DNA of 64,000 nt. Source: an uncultured Eubacterium sp. (GTDB taxonomy: Bacteria; Bacillota; Clostridia; Peptostreptococcales; Anaerovoracaceae). Location: positions 22,064-86,063 of the forward strand of contig CALCFD010000048.1 of assembly GCA_937900695.1 (NCBI GenBank), read 5' to 3'. The notes beneath the pieces were generated by a model. The model was given only the letters and a program-made list of their open reading frames with translations. It did not search any database and was not told the DNA's origin. Position numbers and translations under genes: made by a program. Shown here piece by piece: positions 57,018 through 64,000 of the stretch. Within the stretch, counting starts at the first letter, position 1; every line of letters starts with the position of its first letter.

Positions 57018-58350
57018 TTTCCCACTATCACAGAAATATATAGACTTCATCAATACGACTAATGTCTATGCAGAGTTTTTGGAAGGCACTACTTCATCAG
57101 GCAAAACCACAGTAGGTGCAGGAGTCAAGTTTATGCGAATGGTGAGCATGAGCAAGAAAAAACTGCACGTTATTGCTGCAAAAACAACAGGAGTTGCAGA
57201 AAAGAATATCATACAGCAAGATAATGGTATTTTAGACTTGCACAGAAACGCAGCATATTTTGGTAATGGGGATAAGGACAACAAAATTCCACACATTAAA
57301 TTCGAAAACAAGATAATCTATGTTTTAGGATATGACAATCGAGACAAGTGGAAGCAAGTGCTAGGAGCACAGTTTGGTTGTGTATACATAGATGAAATTA
57401 ATACAGCAGATATTGATTTTATAAGAGAAGTTTCAACGAGAAATGATTATATGCTTGCAACACTTAACCCTGATGATCCGTCGCTTCCAGTATATAAAGA
57501 ATTTGTTAATAGAAGTAGACCATTTAAAAAATATATTGATGATGTGCCAAAAGAAATATTAGAAGAACTAACTGAACCGGCAACAAATAAATGGAAGTAT
57601 TGGTTCTTTAGTTTTAGAGATAATCTAAGCCTTACTGAAGAGGATATAGAAAAGAAAAAGCAATCAGCACCTATAGGAACTAAACTATATAAAAACAAAA
57701 TATTAGGACTAAGAGGAAGAGCAACCGGTTTGGTATTTCCTAATTTTGAAAGAAAAAAACATCTTGTAACACAAGAATATTTAGAAAACCAAATGAGAAT
57801 AGCAAAAATAAGATTTGTGAAGTTTTCTATTGGTGTAGATACTGCATATTCTTCATCATCCGAAGATACTATTGCAATTAATTATCAAGGTATCACAGAT
57901 GACGGTAAGCTTATTATTATTGATGAGGCTGTATATAACAACAAAGACAGAGCAACACCGTTAGCACCTTCTGATATTGCGGTTAAAATAATAGAATTTG
58001 CAGATAAGAACAGCAGAAAGTGGGGCATAGCTAAAGATATATTTGTTGATAGTGCAGATCAGGCAACAATAACAGAATTAAATAAGCTTAAAAGAAACAA
58101 AGGTTATTTGTACAACATCAACAATTCATACAAGAAACTAGCAATAGTAGATAGAATTAACATGCAGCTTGGCTGGATTCAGCAAGGCTGTTATTTAGTT
58201 TGTGACAATTGCAAAGAGCACATAAGGGAAATGGAAATATACAGTTGGCAAGAAGATAAGGAAATACCTGAAGACAGAAATGACCATACAATTAATGCCA
58301 ACCAATATGCATGGATTCCATATAAACATTTGATAGGAGTAAAAGAGTGA
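56995..58350 (+). CDS. terL: Terminase large subunit
   Basis: 451 residues. The ATPase has Walker A GTTSSGKTT near residues 30-38 and Walker B VYIDEINTA near 131-139; the nuclease domain has Asp in SIGVDTAYSSSSE and IFVDSAD. It pumps DNA into the prohead and cuts it. The start is ambiguous (GTG 56995 or 56998, coupled to terS). The stop overlaps the portal start. Confidence 0.92.
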   Translation: MVKDLKSSFPLSQKYIDFINTTNVYAEFLEGTTSSGKTTVGAGVKFMRMVSMSKKKLHVIAAKTTGVAEKNIIQQDNGILDLHRNAAYFGNGDKDNKIPHIKFENKIIYVLGYDNRDKWKQVLGAQFGCVYIDEINTADIDFIREVSTRNDYMLATLNPDDPSLPVYKEFVNRSRPFKKYIDDVPKEILEELTEPATNKWKYWFFSFRDNLSLTEEDIEKKKQSAPIGTKLYKNKILGLRGRATGLVFPNFERKKHLVTQEYLENQMRIAKIRFVKFSIGVDTAYSSSSEDTIAINYQGITDDGKLIIIDEAVYNNKDRATPLAPSDIAVKIIEFADKNSRKWGIAKDIFVDSADQATITELNKLKRNKGYLYNINNSYKKLAIVDRINMQLGWIQQGCYLVCDNCKEHIREMEIYSWQEDKEIPEDRNDHTINANQYAWIPYKHLIGVKE

Positions 58351-59855
58351 GGTTAATAGAACGAATGAAAAAAGGAATTAGAAGTTGGTTAGAAATACAA
58401 GAAGCAGTACCAACAACATTAAGAGTAGTTGAGACACTAGATTATGAATCTAATGCCATAAAAAATAGAATTTGGTATCGTGGTGATGGCAATGAATTGT
58501 CACAACTATATTCACAGATATCAAATGAAGTGGATAAACTAAAATTTTGGGCGGCAAAAAGCACAAAAGGCAACGACATAAGAAAGATACATACAGCCAT
58601 TCCTAGCTTGATGGTTGACTGTATGTGTGAGGTTGTATTAGCAGATACAGGGCAGATTGAATTTAAGAAAGCAACAGACCAGGAACTGTGGGATGCGATA
58701 AATGATGATAATAAATTTATTGCAAGTTTGGAAAATGCAGTTAAGGAATGTTTATATATTGGAGATGGTGCTTTTAAGCTTACAATAGATCCAAATTTTA
58801 CAGAATATCCAATAATTGAATTTATACCTGGTGATAACGTTGAATATGTTAAGGAATATGGAAGAATAAAAGAAATAATATTCAAGAAAGCTTATGCGCA
58901 TAATGGACAGAGATTTACTTTACATGAACATTATGGGTATGGGTATATTACTTACAAGCTGTATAGAAATGAAAATGAAGTTGCCTTAAATAGCATACCT
59001 GAGACAGCTAATTTACAGAATGTTAGTTTTGGTGGTTTTGGAGAAAAGAAAAAAGCTAACTACATAATGGCCGTACCTATGATGTTTTATAAAAGCAGTA
59101 AGTTTCCCGGCAGAGGTCAAAGTGTATTCGATAAAAAAATTGATGCTTTTGACGCACTTGATGAAGCATGGAGTCAGTGGATGGATGCATTAAGGAGTGG
59201 AAGAAGTAAAGAATACATACCTGAGAGCTTAGTACCAAGAAACCCAAGCACAGGTGAGTTGTTACAGCCTAATCCATTTGATAATAGGTTTATTGCTATT
59301 GGTGATGATATGAAAGAGAATTCCAAAGCAACAATAGAACTGTCACAGCCAACTATTCCACATGATAGTTATTTGGCAACATATATCACTGCATTAGATT
59401 TATGCTTACAGGGCTTTATTAGCCCATCCACTTTAGGTATTGACGTTAAAAAGCTAGATAATGCAGAAGCGCAAAGAGAAAAGGAAAAAGCAACTTTATA
59501 TACAAGAAATGCAATCATAACCATTCTTGAAAAAGTACTACCGGAAGTGGCAAAGACTGCGGTAATGGTATATAGAGAGTATCATTATCAAGAGACAGAT
59601 TTCGAAGATATAAGTTGTACAATTGATTTTGGAGAGTATGGTAATCCATCGTTTGAAAGTATTGTAGAAACATTGTCTAAAGCTAAAACAGGTGGGCTAA
59701 TGTCCATTGAAGCAAGTGTCGAAGAGTTATATGGGGATAGCAAAGATAACGAATGGAAAGATGAAGAAATAACAAGACTAAAAGCAGAACAAGGAATTGC
59801 AGAGATTGAAGAACCTGCGGTTAATCTTGAAGGAGTTGTTGTAAATGAAGGTTAA
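58347..59855 (+). CDS. Phage portal protein
   Basis: 502 residues, SPP1-type portal. A start GTG overlaps the terminase stop (GTGA). The domain has LKFWAAKSTKGNDIRKIHTA near the N-terminus, the clip and stem residues in the middle and the LYTRNAIITILEKVLPEVAK helix near the C-terminus. The portal dodecamer is the DNA entry ring. Confidence 0.88.
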   Translation: MRLIERMKKGIRSWLEIQEAVPTTLRVVETLDYESNAIKNRIWYRGDGNELSQLYSQISNEVDKLKFWAAKSTKGNDIRKIHTAIPSLMVDCMCEVVLADTGQIEFKKATDQELWDAINDDNKFIASLENAVKECLYIGDGAFKLTIDPNFTEYPIIEFIPGDNVEYVKEYGRIKEIIFKKAYAHNGQRFTLHEHYGYGYITYKLYRNENEVALNSIPETANLQNVSFGGFGEKKKANYIMAVPMMFYKSSKFPGRGQSVFDKKIDAFDALDEAWSQWMDALRSGRSKEYIPESLVPRNPSTGELLQPNPFDNRFIAIGDDMKENSKATIELSQPTIPHDSYLATYITALDLCLQGFISPSTLGIDVKKLDNAEAQREKEKATLYTRNAIITILEKVLPEVAKTAVMVYREYHYQETDFEDISCTIDFGEYGNPSFESIVETLSKAKTGGLMSIEASVEELYGDSKDNEWKDEEITRLKAEQGIAEIEEPAVNLEGVVVNEG

Positions 59856-60066
59856 AGTAGGACAAAGGGTTTACTTGATGCCAAAGAAGAAATTTAAAGG
59901 TTTATTAGAAATAGCAAGCGAGCAGATACCTTTTGGAATATATGCAGTTAGTAAAAACGGTTATGCAGAAATGCTTAGAATGAAAGCTAGAAGTATAACA
60001 GAGCTTAAGAAAAATGTAAGAGAGTTTAAAAAACAAGGTTATAAGGTGTATTGCAATGGAATATGA
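59845..60066 (+). CDS. Small prophage head-region protein, 73 residues
   Basis: Lys-rich (VKVGQRVYLMPKKKFKGLLE), with no family recognised. It overlaps the portal and the head protein genes. Confidence 0.62.
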   Translation: MKVKVGQRVYLMPKKKFKGLLEIASEQIPFGIYAVSKNGYAEMLRMKARSITELKKNVREFKKQGYKVYCNGI

Positions 60067-61663
60067 TGTAGCAAAAGCAATAGAGCGAATTGAAGATGAA
60101 CTTATATATTCCATAATGAGAAATCTAAAAAGACATAGAGCTGAAGAAACTAAAGAAGGTTTTAATTGGGAAATGTGGCAAGTAAAACAGCTACAAAGTC
60201 TTAATAAATTTAAGAAAGATAACCTTAAATATAAACCTAAATTTGCAAAGCTAAATAAGCAAATAGAAGAGCTTCTTATAGATATGGCAACAGATGGCTC
60301 TTTAGATCAGGAGAAAGCAATCCTGGAAGCAATTAAAAAAGGATATAAACCACCAAAACGTAGCAGTAATAAATTAGATGCTACGTTTTTTAAATACAAT
60401 TCTAAGAAGTTAGAAGCACTGATTAGTGAAACATCAAAGAACATGGCTAAGGCTGAAACAGCTATTTTGAGAATGGCTCATGATAAGTACAGAAGTATTA
60501 TCTTTGATGCACAGATGTATGCAGCAACCGGTGCCGGCACATATGAAAAAGCCGTTGATATGGCCACAAGGGACTTTTTATCAGCCGGAATTAACTGTGT
60601 TGAATATTCTAATGGTGCAAGGCATACATTATCTAATTATGCGAGAATGGCCATAAGAACCGCAAGCAAGAGAGCATATTTGCAAGGTGAAGGTGAGCAA
60701 AGAAAAGAGTGGGGGATACATACAGTAATAGTTAATAAACGTGGTAATCCTTGCCCTAAATGTTTACCTTTTGTTGGCAAGGTTCTTATTGATGACGTAT
60801 GGAGCGGTGGTAGCAAAAAAGATGGAGATTATATGTTGATGTCGTCTGCAATAGCAGCAGGGCTTTATCATCCAAACTGCAAAGACAGTCACACAACTTA
60901 TTTTGAAGGTGTGACTACTAGAGACGCATCGTTTACTAAAAAAGAAATTGAAACCATAAAACAAGATTATTTAGAAGAACAGAAACAATTATATGCTCAA
61001 AATCAAGCTAAGAAGTATAGGAGATTGGCGGATAATAGTCTTGATGAAGAGAATATTAAAAAAAATGAAATAAAGGAAGAAAAATGGAAGAATAAATTAC
61101 AAACACAATATGAAAACTTTTTAAAAGAACATGTTCCGATTTTATCAAAGGTTTTCGATAATGAAAGCATGTGGAATGGAAAGGTGATAATTGAGAAATT
61201 ACAACCGAAAGAACGTGGACATGTACAATGGGATAGTGGTGGAATATTTATAAATGAAGATTATATAGATGCATTTACAGAATCTACGTGTATACATGAA
61301 GCGATACATACTTTTTCAGGACTGCATGTGGATGCTTTGATTGTAAAGAAAAATAAAGCTGAAAAAATTGAAGAAGCTTCTGTAGCATTATTTACTAAAA
61401 ATTATATGCAAAAAATAAATAAACCATATAGCAATTCGTACAGTAAATTTGTAGAAATATTGGAAGTATTAAATAGAAAGTTTAAATTTGGCGAAACTGA
61501 TTATGATTTTGCGATCAAATTATTAAATATACCATTAGACAAAAGATATGATTGGCTTTATAAGACAGTCTATGATAAAATGATAGAAATGCAAGCAAGT
61601 ATAAATGATATCGATGAAGTGATGTTCTATATCGAAGAGTTATATGGTAATTTGGAGGGTTAA
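60056..61663 (+). CDS. Minor capsid (head morphogenesis) protein with metalloprotease-like C-terminus
   Basis: 535 residues. Residues about 1-290 match phage minor capsid protein 2 (GTYEKAVDMATRDFLSAG, GARHTLSNYARMAIRTAS, NPCPKCLPFVGKV and the YHPNCKD ending). A charged linker follows. The last 170 residues carry HExxH, His414-Glu-Ala-Ile-His418, followed by Glu439/Glu440 in KIEEAS, as in zinc metallopeptidases of the gluzincin kind. Such head proteins often carry variable enzymatic tails that can enter the cell with the DNA. Both domain calls rest on motifs. Confidence 0.82.
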   Translation: MEYDVAKAIERIEDELIYSIMRNLKRHRAEETKEGFNWEMWQVKQLQSLNKFKKDNLKYKPKFAKLNKQIEELLIDMATDGSLDQEKAILEAIKKGYKPPKRSSNKLDATFFKYNSKKLEALISETSKNMAKAETAILRMAHDKYRSIIFDAQMYAATGAGTYEKAVDMATRDFLSAGINCVEYSNGARHTLSNYARMAIRTASKRAYLQGEGEQRKEWGIHTVIVNKRGNPCPKCLPFVGKVLIDDVWSGGSKKDGDYMLMSSAIAAGLYHPNCKDSHTTYFEGVTTRDASFTKKEIETIKQDYLEEQKQLYAQNQAKKYRRLADNSLDEENIKKNEIKEEKWKNKLQTQYENFLKEHVPILSKVFDNESMWNGKVIIEKLQPKERGHVQWDSGGIFINEDYIDAFTESTCIHEAIHTFSGLHVDALIVKKNKAEKIEEASVALFTKNYMQKINKPYSNSYSKFVEILEVLNRKFKFGETDYDFAIKLLNIPLDKRYDWLYKTVYDKMIEMQASINDIDEVMFYIEELYGNLEG

Positions 61664-61664
61664 A

Positions 61665-62009
61665 ATGGATTTTAGCTGGGTTAAAGAGGCGCACGAGAGG
61701 TTTAAAAGATATTCTACTTTATGTACAAAAGAGGGACAAAGATTATTTGATTTTGTACGTCGTGCTAATGGCTCTATGAATATTACAAAAGAAGAATATC
61801 TAGAAACGTGGAGAGACATTCAAATCTTTTTAGCAGATCCTGAAAACCCAGAAGAAGACAAGGATAAAATAGGAGACGAGATGAGTGACATATTCGGTTG
61901 GAGTTATACGTTTGGAACAAATAGATATTTAGAAAATGATTTACTATCTGAAGAAGAGTTAAAAGAAGCAATTATAGCTAAAAGAAAAGAATTAAAAGCA
62001 AATAAATAG
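61665..62009 (+). CDS. Prophage protein, unrecognised
   Basis: 114 residues, acidic, helical. GGAGGG precedes ATG 61665, so the longer frame at 61644 is rejected. No family recognised. Confidence 0.62.
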   Translation: MDFSWVKEAHERFKRYSTLCTKEGQRLFDFVRRANGSMNITKEEYLETWRDIQIFLADPENPEEDKDKIGDEMSDIFGWSYTFGTNRYLENDLLSEEELKEAIIAKRKELKANK

Positions 62010-62011
62010 AA

Positions 62012-62338
62012 ATGGAAGAACTTAAAACAATATATAAAATACTTAAAATATTGCAACAAAGTATGGATTATGAAGAGTTTGACAAAAGCAGTTTATCTGC
62101 TAAAAGTTTAGGCTTAAGCGAGCCTAAATGGTCTAGAATAATGACAATGCTATCAAAAGAAGGCTATTTGTCGGGTATTGAAGTTTGGAATTCTATGGGC
62201 CAGAGTTATCCTAGAGTCGAACTTATAAGACCTGAAATTACATTACAAGGTTTAGAATACCTAGAGAATAATTCTTTAATGAAAAAGATATCAAACACTG
62301 CTAAAGGCATTGTAGATGTCACTACAAATATAATATAA
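62012..62338 (+). CDS. YjcQ-like winged-helix protein
   Basis: 108 residues. The YjcQ-type pattern is seen in IYKILKILQQSMDYEEFD, then LGLSEPKWSRIMTMLSKEGYLSG split by a helix turn, and ITLQGLEYLENN. It is a small predicted DNA-binding protein often found in phage structural regions. The start is 2 bases after the previous gene. Confidence 0.75.
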   Translation: MEELKTIYKILKILQQSMDYEEFDKSSLSAKSLGLSEPKWSRIMTMLSKEGYLSGIEVWNSMGQSYPRVELIRPEITLQGLEYLENNSLMKKISNTAKGIVDVTTNII

Positions 62339-62343
62339 ACAAT

Positions 62344-62390
62344 AAGCACTTTGCTTCCGACATAAATGTCGGGAACATGGTGCTTTTTTA
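62344..62390 (+). terminator. Terminator after the YjcQ-like gene
   Basis: An outer 6-bp stem (AAGCAC / GTGCTT) encloses a 7-bp inner hairpin (CCGACAT / ATGTCGG); a T-run follows. Confidence 0.8.
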
Positions 62391-62421
62391 GTACCAAAAT
62401 AAACAAGAAAGGAGCACTAAT

Positions 62422-62583
62422 ATGAAAGTAAGAGTAATTGCTGATTATTACGATCTAGAACTTGATAGCAAGCAGAAAGTTGGCACAGAGCTAGATGTAA
62501 GAAAAGAAAGAGCAGAACTTCTTATTGCTAACAAAGTAGCAGAAGAGATAAAAGAAAAGCCAAAGAAGAGCCTAGAAAAATAG
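62422..62583 (+). CDS. Small prophage head-region protein, 53 residues
   Basis: ATG 62422 follows AAAGGAG. The product (VRVIADYYDLELDSKQKVGT..) is conserved in type among small head-region proteins of Firmicutes phages. Its stop overlaps a terminator hairpin. Confidence 0.7.
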   Translation: MKVRVIADYYDLELDSKQKVGTELDVRKERAELLIANKVAEEIKEKPKKSLEK

Positions 62584-62594
62584 GTTCTTTTTTT
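62566..62594 (+). terminator. Terminator overlapping the end of the 53-residue gene
   Basis: AAGAGCCT / AGGTTCTT, an 8-bp stem with one G-T pair and an 8-base loop, followed by seven T. Confidence 0.75.
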
Positions 62595-62635
62595 ATACCT
62601 CCAAGTGCGATAAGAGGCTAAACTGTGCGCTAAGG

Positions 62636-62707
62636 GAGACACCCAAGAAAACTGATTTTAAGAGAGACACTCAAGAAAACTGAATGGTGAGACACACCTA
62701 AAACTGA
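62636..62707 (+). repeat. Three short direct repeats before the scaffold gene
   Basis: GAGACACCCAAGAAAACTGA at 62636, a one-mismatch copy at 62664 and a shortened copy at 62689. A fourth GAGAC forms the ribosome site of the scaffold gene. Spacing is 28 and 25 bases. Confidence 0.8.
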
Positions 62708-62718
62708 AAGGAGACAAA

Positions 62719-63330
62719 ATGTTTAAATTAAGATTAAAAACACCAATGTTTGAAGGTGAAGGTAAAGGTGGCGGAAATGCACCGGTAGAACCTAACCCAC
62801 AGATAAATAATCAGCAACAGACAGCGCCGGAATTTGATTATGAAAAGCTTGCAAGCATCATTACCGGTAAACAGTCTGTTACAGAGGATACAGTGCTTAA
62901 AAATTACTTTAAGCAGCAAGGCTTGTCAAAAGAAGAGATTGAAACTGCTATCAGCTCATTTAAAGAGCAGAAAAAGGCATCACAGCCTAATGTTGATGAA
63001 ATACAGTCACAGCTTCAGTCAGCTAATAAAGCTTTGCTTGATGCGGAAATAAGCAATAAAGCCTTATTAATTGCATCAGACTTAGGAGTAAGTATTAACA
63101 CTATCCCATATATCGTTAAACTAGCTGATACATCAACTGCAGTGGTGGATGGCAAAATTGACGATGAAAAACTTAAAGAAGCTTTAGGTAAAGTATTAAC
63201 TGATTTACCACAGCTTAAAGATAAAAAAGATGGTAATGTTGGAGGCTTTAAAGTAGGAGTTGGCACAGAGCCAAACCCAGCATCTAACATTCAAGATGAT
63301 TTAGCCAAAATATTTGGTAATAAGAAATAG
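62719..63330 (+). CDS. Phage scaffolding protein
   Basis: 203 residues. A Gly/Pro/Gln-rich N-terminus, a charged coiled-coil middle (VDEIQSQLQSANKALLDAE) and a C-terminal helix (IQDDLAKIFGNKK) are typical of scaffold proteins placed before the capsid gene. AAAGGAGA precedes ATG 62719. It guides capsid assembly and is lost on maturation. Confidence 0.82.
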   Translation: MFKLRLKTPMFEGEGKGGGNAPVEPNPQINNQQQTAPEFDYEKLASIITGKQSVTEDTVLKNYFKQQGLSKEEIETAISSFKEQKKASQPNVDEIQSQLQSANKALLDAEISNKALLIASDLGVSINTIPYIVKLADTSTAVVDGKIDDEKLKEALGKVLTDLPQLKDKKDGNVGGFKVGVGTEPNPASNIQDDLAKIFGNKK

Positions 63331-63342
63331 GAGGAATAGAAA

Positions 63343-63963
63343 ATGGCAGAATATAATTACGCAGAGCTTTTTATTAGTGAGTTAGCACAGAAGTATGAAA
63401 GAGAGCTTATTTCATACGAATTAACACAGTCAAACCCACAGATTAAGTTTATTAACGCACAGACACTTAAAATTCCAAAGGTGACTGTATCAGGATATAA
63501 AGATCATGACAGAAAAGGTGCAGGATTCAACGTTGGAACTATTGGCAATGATTGGGAGCCAAAGAAACTAGCACATGATAGAGATGTTGAATTTTTAATT
63601 GACCCAATGGATATTGACGAAACTAACTTAACTTTAGCAATAGGAAATATTCAGCAGGTATTTGAAACAGAACAGGGAATTCCTGAAAGAGATGCTTATA
63701 GATTTTCTAAGTTATTTACAGAAGCAACAAAAGCCGTTTCAAAAGGTGCAGTAGTTGATAGAACTACAGTTTTAGATAAAACTAATGTTCTTGAATGGTT
63801 TGACGAACAAATGAGCAAGATGGATGATCAGGGAGTTCCTCAGGAAGGTAGAATTTTATATGTAACTGCTGCAGTTAACAAACTTCTTAAGGAAGCAGAT
63901 GGTATTTCAAGAATGGTTAATGTTGGTACAGGAACAGGTACAGCTATCGATGTGTCTATATAA
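63343..63963 (+). CDS. Major capsid protein, 5' part, reading frame ends early
   Basis: 206 residues, then an in-frame TAA at 63961. Features of this capsid group are AQKYERELISYELTQSN, a VSGYKDHDRKGAGFN loop and RILYVTAAVNKLLKEADG. Members are usually about 290-300 residues, so the last 90 residues are missing. Identity stops after VGTGTGTAIDVS, where homologues continue with an RLDE-like segment. An intron, an insertion or a disabling mutation would explain it; only 37 bases remain in the window. AGGAGG precedes the start. Confidence 0.78.
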   Translation: MAEYNYAELFISELAQKYERELISYELTQSNPQIKFINAQTLKIPKVTVSGYKDHDRKGAGFNVGTIGNDWEPKKLAHDRDVEFLIDPMDIDETNLTLAIGNIQQVFETEQGIPERDAYRFSKLFTEATKAVSKGAVVDRTTVLDKTNVLEWFDEQMSKMDDQGVPQEGRILYVTAAVNKLLKEADGISRMVNVGTGTGTAIDVSI

Positions 63964-64000
63964 TGGTGTAAATTAGGATAACAAAAAAAGAGCCACAGTG

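Larger units (their letters stand above)
42981..64000. mobile_element. Integrated prophage, left end to beyond the window
   Basis: Starts at the tRNA-derived attachment remnant. The gene order is that of temperate Siphoviridae of Firmicutes: integrase, lysogeny region, early replication/recombination genes, late regulator, small and large terminase, portal, head protein, scaffold and major capsid. The right end, tail and lysis genes lie outside the window. Confidence 0.93.

Overview
The window is low-GC DNA from a Gram-positive anaerobe, most likely a member of Clostridia (Lachnospiraceae or a relative). The reasons are the AT-rich codons, AGGAGG-type ribosome binding sites, TTGACA-N17-TATAAT promoters, many Rho-independent terminators, a split transketolase, the xpt-pbuX pair, teichoic-acid-type polymer genes and a Siphoviridae-like prophage of Firmicutes type. 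The genus cannot be fixed from sequence alone.

Region 1 (1-5.24 kb) is an eroded island. It holds the 3' end of a D12-class adenine methyltransferase, an OLD-like ATPase/TOPRIM protein, small unrecognised ORFs, a C-terminally truncated copy of an O-antigen ligase/polymerase-like gene, a helical orphan protein, and a DegT-family aminotransferase reduced by two in-frame internal deletions.

Region 2 (5.26-20.0 kb) is a cell-envelope locus. It encodes a secreted FN3-like/SGNH protein, the full-length Wzy-like protein, three CDP-glycerol glycerophosphotransferase-family enzymes (one on the opposite strand), a TagD-type cytidylyltransferase, an IspD/TarI-type cytidylyltransferase with a partner SDR dehydrogenase, acyltransferases, a secreted Lys/Tyr-repeat protein and an alpha/beta hydrolase. 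Together they look able to make, export and decorate a polyol-phosphate polymer.

Region 3 (20.05-27.2 kb) is an acyltransferase gene followed by a five-gene dlt-like operon: MBOAT acyltransferase, DltD-like protein, DltA-like adenylating ligase, fold-type III PLP decarboxylase-like enzyme and DltC-like carrier. The PLP enzyme is not part of the classical dltABCD set. The ligase also has Ser where DltA normally has the Cys linked to D-Ala selection. The set may attach an amino acid other than D-alanine, possibly one modified on the carrier, to the surface polymer. This is the best candidate here for an undescribed system.

Region 4 (27.2-41.1 kb) is mostly housekeeping: a repeat-rich spacer, an EamA transporter, threonine synthase, an XRE regulator with an exonuclease, HD and DUF2971 proteins, xpt-pbuX, split transketolase, a MazG-like protein, a YibE/F pair, a HIRAN protein and a tRNA-Asn/Leu/fMet operon. 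A 454-aa orphan protein follows at 41.2-42.5 kb.

Region 5 (about 42.98 kb to the end) is a prophage inserted at the 3' end of a tRNA gene, probably tRNA-Ser. In order it has the att remnant, integrase, two candidate small RNAs, an immunity region with divergent promoters and palindromic operators, a replication/recombination module with an origin-like repeat array inside the initiator gene, a methylase with a half-size specificity subunit, a sigma-like late regulator, terminase, portal, a head protein with a metalloprotease-like tail, scaffold, and a major capsid gene that stops early, perhaps at an intron or insertion boundary.
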